11,791 nt of DNA, from positions 32,953 through 44,743 of the forward strand of contig DDHX01000060.1 in assembly GCA_002338255.1 (NCBI GenBank), in the 5' to 3' direction. Positions within the stretch are counted from its first letter, which is position 1; each line of letters opens with the position of its first letter. The translations under genes and the position numbers were made by a program. Shown here in pieces: positions 1 to 6,822 of the stretch. This stretch comes from Ruminococcaceae bacterium UBA1865. GTDB lineage: Bacteria; Bacillota; Clostridia; Oscillospirales; Acutalibacteraceae. The notes under the pieces are model-generated. The model was not told the DNA's origin. It was given only the letters and a program-made list of their open reading frames with translations, and searched no databases.

Positions 1-794
1 CGTTTCTTATCTTTCTGGACAGTATTCAGACCGCCAACCTGCCCTATGTGGGGGAATACATCACCGCCAACGAGGTCAACCTGTGCCTGAACATTCAGGC
101 GTATCAGGAGGCCGTCCACAGCCAGAGTTACAGCTATATGCTGGACACGATCTGTGAGCCGCAGCAGCGCAACGAAATTCTGTACCAATGGAAGGACGAC
201 AAACATCTTCTTGCCCGCAACACCTTCATCGGCGAACAGTACAACACCTTTTACCACAACCAGACTCCCGAAAACCTGATGCGAACAGTGGTAGCGAATT
301 ATATTCTGGAAGGCGTGTATTTCTACAGCGGGTTTATGTTTTTTTACAACCTTGGGCGCAATAATCGCATGCCCGGCTCGGTGCAGATTATCCGGTACAT
401 TAACCGGGATGAAAACACCCATCTGTGGCTGTTCCGCAGCATGCTGCTGGAACTGAAAAAGGAGAACCCCGAATTGTTTACCGCCGAAAAGGTGGCAGAC
501 TATCGCGAGATGATTCGCACCGGCTGTGAACAGGAAATTGCGTGGGGACATTACGCCATCGGCGATGATGTAAGCGGCCTGACCAAGCAGATGATCACCG
601 ATTATGTACAGTACCTTGGCAATCTGCGCTGCAACGGACTCGGGTTTGAAAAGTTGTACAAGGGACATGACGAAGAGCCGGAAGCACTGAAATGGGTCAG
701 CCAGTACAGCAACGCCAACACGATCAAAACTGACTTTTTTGAAGCACGAAGCACTGCCTACGCCAAAAGCGGCGCACTGGAAGACGATTTATAA
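1..794 (+). CDS. nrdB: Ribonucleotide reductase class I beta subunit, 5'-truncated by window edge
   Basis: This subunit holds the di-iron/tyrosyl-radical cofactor that lets the alpha subunit reduce ribonucleotides to deoxyribonucleotides in the cytoplasm. The reading frame is open from base 3, so the true start lies outside the window; a GTG at 48 is internal. Numbering from that GTG, metal ligands fit the family pattern: E21 and H24 in EAVHSQSY, E88 in LEGVYFYSGF, and E122 and H125 in RDENTH. Y28 matches the radical tyrosine (E. coli Y122). The first Asp ligand is expected upstream of the window. The C-terminus ends in an acidic EDDL tail with a tyrosine ten residues before it, as expected for docking to the alpha subunit. 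About 263 residues are present, against roughly 320-375 in the family. A terminator follows at once, so this is the last gene of its unit; nrdA probably lies upstream (inferred). The family call is secure; the subclass is less so. Confidence 0.93.
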   Translation, partial: FLIFLDSIQTANLPYVGEYITANEVNLCLNIQAYQEAVHSQSYSYMLDTICEPQQRNEILYQWKDDKHLLARNTFIGEQYNTFYHNQTPENLMRTVVANYILEGVYFYSGFMFFYNLGRNNRMPGSVQIIRYINRDENTHLWLFRSMLLELKKENPELFTAEKVADYREMIRTGCEQEIAWGHYAIGDDVSGLTKQMITDYVQYLGNLRCNGLGFEKLYKGHDEEPEALKWVSQYSNANTIKTDFFEARSTAYAKSGALEDDL

Positions 795-803
795 ACAGAC
801 ATA

Positions 804-845
804 ACAGCATCCGGATTTACTTGAACTTGTAAACCCGGATGCTGT
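804..845 (+). terminator. Rho-independent terminator of nrdB
   Basis: A 17-base stem (804-820 with 829-845) has a single A-C mismatch at 815/834 and an 8-base loop. It starts 9 bases after the nrdB stop and is followed by TTGTATTTGTG, which is only moderately T-rich. It lies 34 bases beyond the end of the converging antitoxin gene and could stop that transcript too, although its other flank has no T run. Confidence 0.8.
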
Positions 846-879
846 TTGTATTTGTGCTCGATTTATTCGTATGGAGCTA

Positions 880-1161
880 TTATTTGATTGTGTCGATTAA
901 TTCATCAACGGAGTATCGCTTCAGTTTTCCTTCCTTCGTCAAAAGCTCAGCAACTTTTTCCACATCCTGTCCTTCAAGGCCCTCCAGACGCTCTATAAAT
1001 ACGGAAAGCCTTTCGTATTCAGAAATAGAAAATAAGACCGCATCTGGTTGGTTGTTTTTCATAACGATTATCTTGCCTAAGCTCTCTGCCTTTTCTCTGC
1101 AAGATTTGTAATTCTTAATCATGTCGGAGTTTGAAACAATTGATTCTGTTAAAATATTCAT
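880..1161 (-). CDS. Phd/YefM-family antitoxin, apparently without a toxin
   Basis: This 93-residue protein resembles Phd/YefM antitoxins, which bind their own operator through the N-terminal fold and neutralise a toxin through the C-terminal tail. The N-terminal half (1-55) matches the family: a start like MNILTESIVSNSDMIKNY, then LGKIIVMKNNQPDAVLFSISEYERL, the usual strand-turn-strand with the 'xxVxxNNxPxAVLxSxxEYExL' pattern. The rest is charged and helical (EGLEGQDVEKVAELLTKEG). The start is supported by GGAAGGA about 5 bases before the ATG. In typical systems the toxin gene follows directly, often overlapping. Here the next 85 bases hold only the nrdB terminator, and nothing toxin-like lies on the other side. 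It is therefore an orphan antitoxin or one acting on a partner elsewhere. Family call is good; function is inferred. Confidence 0.82.
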   Translation of the reverse strand: MNILTESIVSNSDMIKNYKSCREKAESLGKIIVMKNNQPDAVLFSISEYERLSVFIERLEGLEGQDVEKVAELLTKEGKLKRYSVDELIDTIK

Positions 1162-1198
1162 CGGAATCCTTCCAATCTTTATCTTTAATATAAATATA

Positions 1199-1253
1199 CT
1201 TTACAATAACTTGAACAATTAAGCAATAAATAATTTTAATCTTTATTGTAAAG
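1199..1253. repeat. Inverted repeat beside antitoxin gene, candidate operator
   Basis: CTTTACAATAA (1199-1209) is matched exactly in reverse complement by TTATTGTAAAG (1243-1253), with 33 bases between. Similarity continues outward (ATAT on both sides, offset by one base). It lies 38 bases upstream of the antitoxin start. Antitoxins of this family usually bind palindromes in their own promoter, so an operator is a reasonable guess, but the region is AT-rich and this is unproven. Confidence 0.4.
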
Positions 1254-1280
1254 ATATTTTCGATAATTGTTTTACCTCAC

Positions 1281-1308
1281 TTGACTTATTCAAACCCAAT
1301 GGTACAAT
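1281..1308 (+). promoter_or_regulatory. Sigma-A type promoter for the SPFH gene
   Basis: TTGACT (1281-1286) and TACAAT (1303-1308) are separated by 16 bases, one mismatch from each consensus hexamer. Transcription would start near 1315 and reach the SPFH start codon after about 170 bases. The -35 hexamer coincides with the TTG from which a short open frame could be read, which argues that this frame does not begin there. Confidence 0.6.
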
Positions 1309-1483
1309 TAGTATTGACTAACCCAGTTATAACGCAACCTCAATTAAGAACAAAAAAAGAAAAAGAAACGCTGATATTCAATAGTTATATGCTATTTCCA
1401 AAGAAACAGGTAACCCAAAAGAGCAAAAATTCGCACAAACGATTTGCTGATTATGTAATTATAATTATAGAGGAGAGATAATA

Positions 1484-2413
1484 ATGTTTTTTATAATATT
1501 GTTAATTTTAATTGCTGTTTGTCTAATTGCTTCAATTAAAGTGGTAACTACAGGTAACGTGTATGTTGTGGAGCGGTTAGGTAAATACCATTCCACTTTA
1601 GAGCCGGGGTGGCATATTATTATCCCCATTATCGATGTTGTACGGGCAAAGGTAAGTTTAAAACAGCAGATTATAGAAATTGAACCTCAGTCAGTTATAA
1701 CAAAAGATAATGTTGGTATTTCTATTGACAGCGTAGTTTTCTATCATGTTATAAGCCCAAAGGATGCCATATACGGTATTGAAAATTTTAAACGCGGCGT
1801 GTCCTATAGTTCAGCAATTAACATGAGGGACTGTGTTGGTTCTTTACAGTTGGATGAGATATTATCAGAACGGGCTAAGTTAAATGTGCAAATATTGGCA
1901 AGCGTTGAAGATGTTACCCGTAAATACGGGATAGAGATTTTATCTGTAGAGATTAAGAATATTATACCGCCAACAGAAATAACTGCCAGTATGGAGCAAG
2001 TAATGACTTCCGAAAGAAGAAAAAGAGCGGCTATATTACAAGCAGAAGGCGAGAAGCAGGCTTCTATTTCGATTGCAGAAGGTTCTAAACAAGCACAGAT
2101 TCTGAATGCGGAAGCTGAAAAGGAAGCTAATATTCGCAGGGCAGAAGGTTCAAAGCAATCTCAATTATTAGAAGCAGAAGGTAAGGCAAACGCAATCGAA
2201 GTGGTAGCAAATGCGCAAGCCAAAGCGATAGAGGTTGTGAATAAATCCATTATAGATTCCGGTACGAATGCAACCGTAATCGCGCTAAAGCAAGTGGAAG
2301 CCTTGGTAGAGATGGCTAAGAATCCAGCGAATAAACTTGTTATTCCGAGTGAATCGATTTCTACTTTAGGTAACATTAGTGCCATTGCTGAGACTTTAAG
2401 ATTAGCAAAATAG
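1484..2413 (+). CDS. SPFH/Band 7 (stomatin-like) membrane protein
   Basis: This 309-residue protein belongs to the stomatin/prohibitin/flotillin superfamily, whose members oligomerise on the membrane and organise local protein complexes or proteases. Residues 2-19 form one hydrophobic anchor. Residues 22-165 are the SPFH domain, starting TTGNVYVVERLGKYHSTLEPGWH and continuing through VITKDNVGISIDSVVFYHV. A helical region follows (170-255), entered by MEQVMTSERRKRAAILQAEG, a stomatin/QmcA hallmark. It carries a strict 11-residue repeat. The C-terminus ends after a short hydrophobic stretch (NKLVIPSESISTLGNISAIAETL). Start: ATG with AGGAGAG six bases before it. Many bacterial stomatins sit next to an NfeD membrane protease gene; none is present, so it stands alone with its own promoter and terminators. 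Codon use looks more AT-rich than nrdB (by eye). The partner and role cannot be stated. Confidence 0.93.
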   Translation: MFFIILLILIAVCLIASIKVVTTGNVYVVERLGKYHSTLEPGWHIIIPIIDVVRAKVSLKQQIIEIEPQSVITKDNVGISIDSVVFYHVISPKDAIYGIENFKRGVSYSSAINMRDCVGSLQLDEILSERAKLNVQILASVEDVTRKYGIEILSVEIKNIIPPTEITASMEQVMTSERRKRAAILQAEGEKQASISIAEGSKQAQILNAEAEKEANIRRAEGSKQSQLLEAEGKANAIEVVANAQAKAIEVVNKSIIDSGTNATVIALKQVEALVEMAKNPANKLVIPSESISTLGNISAIAETLRLAK

Positions 2414-2450
2414 AAAAATACATATGGTTCGTGATCGCATCTTTCATTTA

Positions 2451-2484
2451 CCTTTCATGGTATTCTGGTACGGGTCATGAAAGG
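2451..2484 (+). terminator. Possible weak terminator after SPFH gene
   Basis: CCTTTCATG (2451-2459) pairs exactly with CATGAAAGG (2476-2484) around a 16-base loop, followed by GTGCTTTTCTG. The large loop and short T run make it weak; the stronger hairpin at 2537-2574 probably finishes the job. Confidence 0.4.
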
Positions 2485-2536
2485 GTGCTTTTCTGCTAAA
2501 ACATGTAAAAATAAATACGATATTTTTTGACATACC

Positions 2537-2574
2537 AAAAGCCCTTTCGACCATGAAAAGTCGAAAGGGCTTTT
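2537..2574. terminator. Strong bidirectional terminator between SPFH gene and sugar operon
   Basis: A perfect 15-bp stem (2537-2551 with 2560-2574) encloses the loop CATGAAAA. The arms begin with AAAA and end with TTTT, giving a U run in either direction. It sits 36 bases past the LacI-type gene's stop and so ends the sugar operon as well as the SPFH transcript. Confidence 0.88.
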
Positions 2575-2610
2575 GCTAAAATTTTAATAAAGGGCAAGAG
2601 TTCGCCGACA

Positions 2611-3639
2611 CTACCGCTTGACAGAATCCCTTTCAACCAGTCTTACGCTGATCACTGTATTTTCCGGAGCAGAATTCGGGTGTTCTATCTGATATTTTAA
2701 GCGCTGGACAGCCCGTTTCCCCAATGCTTCCTTGTCAACATGAACGGTCGTTAATTTAGGATTTACTTTTTCGCACATATCAATATTATCAAACCCTACA
2801 AGGGATATATCTTCAGGTACATTCATATTTAAAATCTGCAGCGCCATCAAAAGGGCTATTGCAGCCCGGTCGTTGGAGCACACAAAGGCCTGCGGCAAAT
2901 TTCTTGCCATTTTAATTAACTGTACAATCTTTTGAGTATCGTTTTTTAAAACCGCTTGCTCTATGTTTGACAGAATCGAATATTGTTTGATATAGTCATC
3001 CAAATTTTCAGGGTCCAAATCAGCCCCAAAGCTCATCAGTGCTTCTTTAAAGCCAAAGAAGCGCTCCTTAATGCTGAGGGAATAGTTTAAATCTCCGAAA
3101 AATCCGATCTGGCGAAATCCTTTATCAAGCAAATATTTTGTAATAATAAAGCCGCCTAACTTATTATCGGTCAGGACGCTGTCGGCTGTGTACATTAGGG
3201 AAGCGTGATCCACCAATACAAACGGCATATCATATTCCTTTAATCTTGCTATATTTGCGTCGCCGATTTTTCCGATCACGACAATTCCGGATACACGGTC
3301 CTTTTCCACACAGCTTGGAACCGCCATTGCCTCATCATCAAAGAAATTCATGATGGTGTCATAGCCGCTCCTTTTGGCTTCTTCCACAAATGAATACAGC
3401 ACCTTGGAATAAAAGTTCATATCTTCAGAATAAATTTTTTGCATCATAATGCACAGATTCGTGTGCGAAAACGTGCGGACAAATTTATTCTTCTTTTCCA
3501 GATAACCCATTTTTTCAGCGGTGCGCAATATTTTCGCGCGCATTTCGTCGCTGACCCCTGCTTTATTGTTGAGCGCGATGGAAACCGCATTGACGGATAT
3601 GCCTAAACTATCGGCAATATCTCTCATGACTACACTCAT
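2611..3639 (-). CDS. LacI-family transcriptional regulator of the sugar operon
   Basis: This 342-residue cytoplasmic DNA-binding protein probably controls the upstream transporter and GH130 genes. Residues 5-50 are the LacI headpiece: MRDIADSLGISVNAVSIALN is the helix-turn-helix, followed by VSDEMRAKILRTAEKMGY. The hinge that follows (LEKKNKFVRTFSHTN) is less canonical than the usual 'NALARSLRTGRT' type. Residues 60-338 are a type-1 periplasmic-binding-protein-like sensor with the family landmarks SGIVVIG, PFVLVDH, DNKLGGFIITKYLLDKG, AFVCSNDRAA, and DISLVGFDN with KLTTVHVDKEALGKRAVQRL. Start: ATG at 3639 has AAGGAC ten bases upstream; the ATG at 3627 is a poorer fit. It is the last gene of the unit, 95 bases after GH130, a gap that may hold its own signals. 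The effector is probably the imported sugar or its product (inference). Confidence 0.92.
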   Translation of the reverse strand: MSVVMRDIADSLGISVNAVSIALNNKAGVSDEMRAKILRTAEKMGYLEKKNKFVRTFSHTNLCIMMQKIYSEDMNFYSKVLYSFVEEAKRSGYDTIMNFFDDEAMAVPSCVEKDRVSGIVVIGKIGDANIARLKEYDMPFVLVDHASLMYTADSVLTDNKLGGFIITKYLLDKGFRQIGFFGDLNYSLSIKERFFGFKEALMSFGADLDPENLDDYIKQYSILSNIEQAVLKNDTQKIVQLIKMARNLPQAFVCSNDRAAIALLMALQILNMNVPEDISLVGFDNIDMCEKVNPKLTTVHVDKEALGKRAVQRLKYQIEHPNSAPENTVISVRLVERDSVKR

Positions 3640-3694
3640 AGTATACGAGGTCCTTCCCTTTTACATCATACTTGCTTTGGCTGTTAACGGGCAG

Positions 3695-3733
3695 CAGAAT
3701 AAGCCTCATAATTGCTGCGATTATATTATTCTG
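3695..3733 (-). repeat. Inverted repeat in GH130-LacI gap
   Basis: CAGAATAA (3695-3702) and TTATTCTG (3726-3733) are exact reverse complements with 23 bases between, ending directly at the GH130 stop codon. A second nested pair, GCAGCA (3691-3696) and TGCTGC (3713-3718), would form an alternative fold. No T run follows on the minus strand, so it is unlikely to be a terminator; an RNA-processing site or an autoregulatory operator are alternatives. Confidence 0.35.
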
Positions 3734-3734
3734 T

Positions 3735-4868
3735 TCAAATAATGCTTAGATGCCTATATAAATCGTCTATCGTAATATCGGCACGGCAGATTTTATCATC
3801 CGCTGCACCATAATAGATTTTAATAATATCATTTTCAAAGATACATCCACATGTAAAAACGACATTACCGAAAAATCCCTCTGTTTCATATCCCATTTCA
3901 GGCTCGATCAATGGTGTTTTTGACTTTGCAATAATCTTCATCGGATCATTAATATCCAATAAAAATGCGCCCAGACAGTATCTGCTGTTTTTATCTGCCG
4001 CGTGATAAATTTTTACCCAGCCCCTTTCCGTACGGAATGGGGGTGCCCCACCGCCGATGCGTCCATTTTCCCAGCCCATGTCGGAAATACTGTAAAAATG
4101 CCGGTGCCGTCCCCAGTGAACCATGTCTTCCGACTCGGACAGCCAAATATCCGGGTTGCCAATCGAACGTGGCACCGGACGGTTAAAGGCCCAGAATTTC
4201 CCATTAATCTTTTCCGGGAAAATAGCGACATCCTTGTTTTCGGGAAGAAAAATCAGGCCTTTTCTTTCGAAGGATTTAAAATCATTGGTGGTAATGAGTG
4301 CCGTAGCGGCACCATCCGGAGACACGGCCGTGTAATTGATATAATAAGTTCTGTCAATGCAGGTGATTCTGGGATCTTCCATTCCCCAGCATTCGCTGAC
4401 AGGATCGGGCATGATAAGCGGTTTTTCATCGACGTTGAAATGGATGCCATCTTTGGAACGGGCTACGCGCAGGTGAGAAAAAGACGTCAAATAAACCACA
4501 TTTCTATATGCATCGGACCCCTTCGTAATTGTCCTTGAATCGGAAAAATCATACTCAGGATGATTGCTTTTTTCAAGAACGACCACTTCAAATTTGCTTT
4601 TGCCCTTATGCTCCACAATGACCGGAAACGCGACAAAGCCGTCACGATTGCATTTGACAGATTCCGCAACACGGCATAACAGGATATATTCTTCTCCGTA
4701 TTTTGTTGCTCCGCAATTAAAAATTCCATCCACTACGAAATCTTCCCGCGAAGGTTTTACATCCGCCACGGTCAACAAAGGGTTTTCTGTCTTTCTCATG
4801 ATTGGCGTACGGTTTGGGGAATCGTATTGCGAAGATTCATCTATTTCAAGTTTAAACATTTCTTTCAT
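3735..4868 (-). CDS. GH130 family glycoside phosphorylase (beta-mannoside type)
   Basis: This 377-residue enzyme has the GH130 five-bladed beta-propeller signature. Known members mostly cleave beta-mannosides with phosphate, giving alpha-mannose 1-phosphate; some relatives are hydrolases. Seen here: an N-terminal NPLLTVADVKPSR; SHLRVARSKDGIHF (131-144); WGMEDPRIT (161-169), whose EDPR holds the catalytic Asp (D165) by family analogy; FPEKINGKFWAFNRPVPRS (217-235); GNPDIWLSESEDMVHWGRH; and the region 265-291 (GGGAPPF, then WVKIYHAAD). K220, R230 and H289 lie where phosphorylases place phosphate-contacting basic residues, which favours phosphorolysis over hydrolysis (inference). No signal peptide, so it acts in the cytoplasm on imported sugar. 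The start is 11 bases after the permease stop, with a modest AGGT; a second ATG three codons later is possible. The exact linkage (beta-1,2 or beta-1,4 mannobiose, mannosyl-glucose, mannosyl-GlcNAc) cannot be decided by eye. Confidence 0.88.
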   Translation of the reverse strand: MKEMFKLEIDESSQYDSPNRTPIMRKTENPLLTVADVKPSREDFVVDGIFNCGATKYGEEYILLCRVAESVKCNRDGFVAFPVIVEHKGKSKFEVVVLEKSNHPEYDFSDSRTITKGSDAYRNVVYLTSFSHLRVARSKDGIHFNVDEKPLIMPDPVSECWGMEDPRITCIDRTYYINYTAVSPDGAATALITTNDFKSFERKGLIFLPENKDVAIFPEKINGKFWAFNRPVPRSIGNPDIWLSESEDMVHWGRHRHFYSISDMGWENGRIGGGAPPFRTERGWVKIYHAADKNSRYCLGAFLLDINDPMKIIAKSKTPLIEPEMGYETEGFFGNVVFTCGCIFENDIIKIYYGAADDKICRADITIDDLYRHLSII

Positions 4869-4879
4869 CTGTATAATAC

Positions 4880-5707
4880 CTATTTCAACATAAAGTTGAT
4901 GCCCTCTTTAAAATATTTGGAGAAACAAAGGAATAAAATAATAATCGGCATCGTGAGTAGTATGGATGCTGCGTACATTGGCCCGGGGATATTGGAATTC
5001 TGATTAAATTGAGTTGAAATCATAACATTCAGCGTCTGTACGTTAATATTCGGCGCTATCAGCATATCCCACATCAGTTCATTCCACCTGGTCATAAAAA
5101 CAGATAGAAACACAATAATGCTGATTGATTTCGTCGAGGGCAGTGCAATTTTCCGTAAGATTTTAAAATCGGAGGCCCCATCGATTTTCGCTGCTTCAAA
5201 AACGGACTTGGGAACGGTTTTAAAGTAGTTAATGTACATGAAAATGCCCCAAACAGATATAATAAGCGGCAATATCATTCCGGAATAATGATTTGCCAGT
5301 GGTTTTACGATCATATATCTTGGTACCAATAAAATAATTACAGGGAAAAACATTTGGAACAGAAGCGAAGAGTGAATTGCACTTTTTCCTTTATATTGCA
5401 TATTGGTGGCTGCATAGCCGGTCATCAGGCCAACTGCAATTGAAACTACGGCAGTTGGGAATGCAACAATAAATGAATTTAATAAGGCACGTATCCACAT
5501 AAAAGGATTTGAAGACCCTCCCCTATTCAGCAGATAAGAATAACTGTCCAAGGTTACTTTGGTGGGTATAAAGGATTTATCAACCATATCCCACGGCAGA
5601 AAAGACTGAATGATCAGGTAGTAATACGGAAACAGCGTAATTAACAAAATCAGCAGTGTCACAATAATAATAATCACTGTATGGAACTTAATTTTCTTAT
5701 GATTCAT
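4880..5707 (-). CDS. Carbohydrate ABC transporter permease, MalG type (CUT1)
   Basis: This 275-residue inner-membrane subunit forms half of the translocation channel of a sugar importer. Hydrophobic segments lie near residues 9-33, 73-98, 112-134, 143-162, 193-210 and 246-264, giving the expected six spans. The ATPase-contacting EAA loop is clear at 171-190: EAAKIDGASDFKILRKIALP. It ends FKEGINFMLK; the closing 'KG/EG...G.K' style is usual for MalG-like subunits. The start has an excellent GAGGAGGAG site about seven bases upstream. It begins 15 bases after the first permease stops and ends 11 bases before GH130 begins, so all three are surely co-transcribed. No nucleotide-binding subunit is encoded in the operon; in Gram-positives CUT1 systems commonly share a single MsmK-like ATPase encoded elsewhere. 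Confidence 0.94.
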   Translation of the reverse strand: MNHKKIKFHTVIIIIVTLLILLITLFPYYYLIIQSFLPWDMVDKSFIPTKVTLDSYSYLLNRGGSSNPFMWIRALLNSFIVAFPTAVVSIAVGLMTGYAATNMQYKGKSAIHSSLLFQMFFPVIILLVPRYMIVKPLANHYSGMILPLIISVWGIFMYINYFKTVPKSVFEAAKIDGASDFKILRKIALPSTKSISIIVFLSVFMTRWNELMWDMLIAPNINVQTLNVMISTQFNQNSNIPGPMYAASILLTMPIIILFLCFSKYFKEGINFMLK

Positions 5708-5722
5708 TCTTTTTCTCCTCCT

Positions 5723-6646
5723 CTACCAACCAAATTTTTTGTTGACCCGATTCATAATCCATGTAATGATTTGAATGGTCAAGAAAATCTGAACTGCATT
5801 GACGATTGCCATAGCAGCGCCATAACCTGCATTAAAACTGACAAATGATGTTTTATAAATTTCCAGTTGCCAGGTAGTCGTCGACAAGTCAGGTCCTCCT
5901 CCTGTAAGTAGGAATGGCTCGGAAAAGATTTGGAACGACAGCCCCGCGGCTAAAACAACTACCGATGTAATGGTCGGGGTAATCATAGGCAATGTGATTT
6001 TAATAAATTTTTTGAAGCCTGTACAGCCATCGATAACCGCAGCTTCATAAACATCAGCAGAAATGGATTCGATTGCAGATAACACAAACAACGCGTAATA
6101 TCCGCCCATTTTCCAAACGATCATTCCAATCAGAATCCAAAAAGCTGCGCCGCTCTGCAGCCAATTGATGTTCAACTGATAATGTTCCCTCAAGAAAACA
6201 TTCAATAGGGAGTTGTAGCTAAACACATACTTAATCATAACGGAAGTGGCGACACCTGAAGTCAGATAGGGAATAAAGAACAGAGTTGCAACAATTCCCT
6301 TCATTTTCCCAGGCAGTTTGGAGGTCAGCAATGCGATTCCCATACCAAACACGAAGCACAACAATACAATTGGCACCAAATACCGGAAAGAATTCCAAAA
6401 TGCCGCCTGAACGTTTTCATCTGTAAATAATTTAGTAAAGTTTTTTAATCCGACAAGATTGTATTTCGGCGACATGAGGTTCCAATCCGTAATCGACAGC
6501 CAAGCCGCCCAGCCCAAAGGAAGAAAAAGAAAAACCACAGAATAGACTATGTAGGGAGTATTAAATAGCCATGCGGTTCTGCTTTCATAACTTAGCCCTG
6601 ACCTTTTTGGAATGCTCTCAGGCACTGCCTTGCTTTTCTTGTGCAT
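5723..6646 (-). CDS. Carbohydrate ABC transporter permease, MalF type (CUT1)
   Basis: This 307-residue membrane subunit pairs with the MalG-type permease to form the channel. The open frame extends to an ATG at 6706, but I chose the ATG at 6646: GGAAAGGAG sits eight bases upstream, the protein then begins MHKKSKAVPESIPKRS like family members, and the longer start would lie inside the stem-loop at 6683-6738. Numbered from 6646, a first span is at about 31-51 (YIVYSVVFLFLPLGWAAWL), followed by the TDWNL and GLKNFTKLF motifs of sugar permeases, further spans around 88-107, 117-140, 168-192, 226-242 and 274-298, and the EAA loop at 201-220 (EAAVIDGCTGFKKFIKITLP). Downstream of it is the typical FLLTGGGPDLST. 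It lies between the binding-protein gene and the MalG-type gene. Confidence 0.94.
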   Translation of the reverse strand: MHKKSKAVPESIPKRSGLSYESRTAWLFNTPYIVYSVVFLFLPLGWAAWLSITDWNLMSPKYNLVGLKNFTKLFTDENVQAAFWNSFRYLVPIVLLCFVFGMGIALLTSKLPGKMKGIVATLFFIPYLTSGVATSVMIKYVFSYNSLLNVFLREHYQLNINWLQSGAAFWILIGMIVWKMGGYYALFVLSAIESISADVYEAAVIDGCTGFKKFIKITLPMITPTITSVVVLAAGLSFQIFSEPFLLTGGGPDLSTTTWQLEIYKTSFVSFNAGYGAAMAIVNAVQIFLTIQIITWIMNRVNKKFGW

Positions 6647-6682
6647 GAAGGACGCTCCTTTCCGTGAATGAAAAACAAATAG

Positions 6683-6738
6683 TAAGAGACTTCCCGTCCT
6701 AAACACCGCTGCCCGGAAACATGGACGGGAATCTCTTA
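6683..6738 (-). promoter_or_regulatory. Intercistronic stem-loop between binding-protein and permease genes
   Basis: Bases 6683-6699 pair with 6723-6738 as a stem of about 16 bp with a single bulged base (C6690), around a 23-base loop. On the transcribed minus strand the stem is followed by ACTATTTGTTTTTC, a partial T run. Such elements between a binding-protein gene and its permeases commonly act as a leaky terminator or a 3'-end stabiliser, leaving more binding-protein mRNA than permease mRNA. The stem is seen directly; the function is inferred. Confidence 0.72.
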
Positions 6739-6822
6739 TTTCTTTTGTATTTGATTTGCAGTATGAATATAGTTTGCAGTTTCATCATGATTCACACAAG
6801 AAACCAATAACACGAATTGACC

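Larger units (their letters stand above)
1162..1483. other. AT-rich divergent intergenic region
   Basis: This 322-base gap separates the antitoxin gene (minus strand) from the SPFH gene (plus strand). It holds the inverted repeat at 1199-1253, a sigma-A type promoter at 1281-1308, a roughly 165-base leader, and the SPFH ribosome site AGGAGAG at 1471-1477. One frame is open from 1230 to 1481 and a second carries a protein-like stretch at about 1387-1449; together they could be a decayed small gene, but no family is recognised. No tRNA or known riboswitch was seen. Confidence 0.6.

Noticed and set aside
1281..1481. 66-residue frame beginning at a TTG
   Set aside because: Its start codon is the -35 hexamer of a good promoter, it has no ribosome site, and its end resembles no known family. 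Kept only as part of a possible gene remnant.
4002..4538. 178-residue plus-strand frame inside the GH130 gene
   Set aside because: It is antisense to a well-supported enzyme gene, has no ribosome site or family resemblance, and reads as a complementary-strand artefact.
6647..6706. 20-residue N-terminal extension of the MalF-type permease
   Set aside because: The ATG at 6706 lies inside the stem-loop and lacks a ribosome site, while the ATG at 6646 has GGAAAGGAG and a family-like start.
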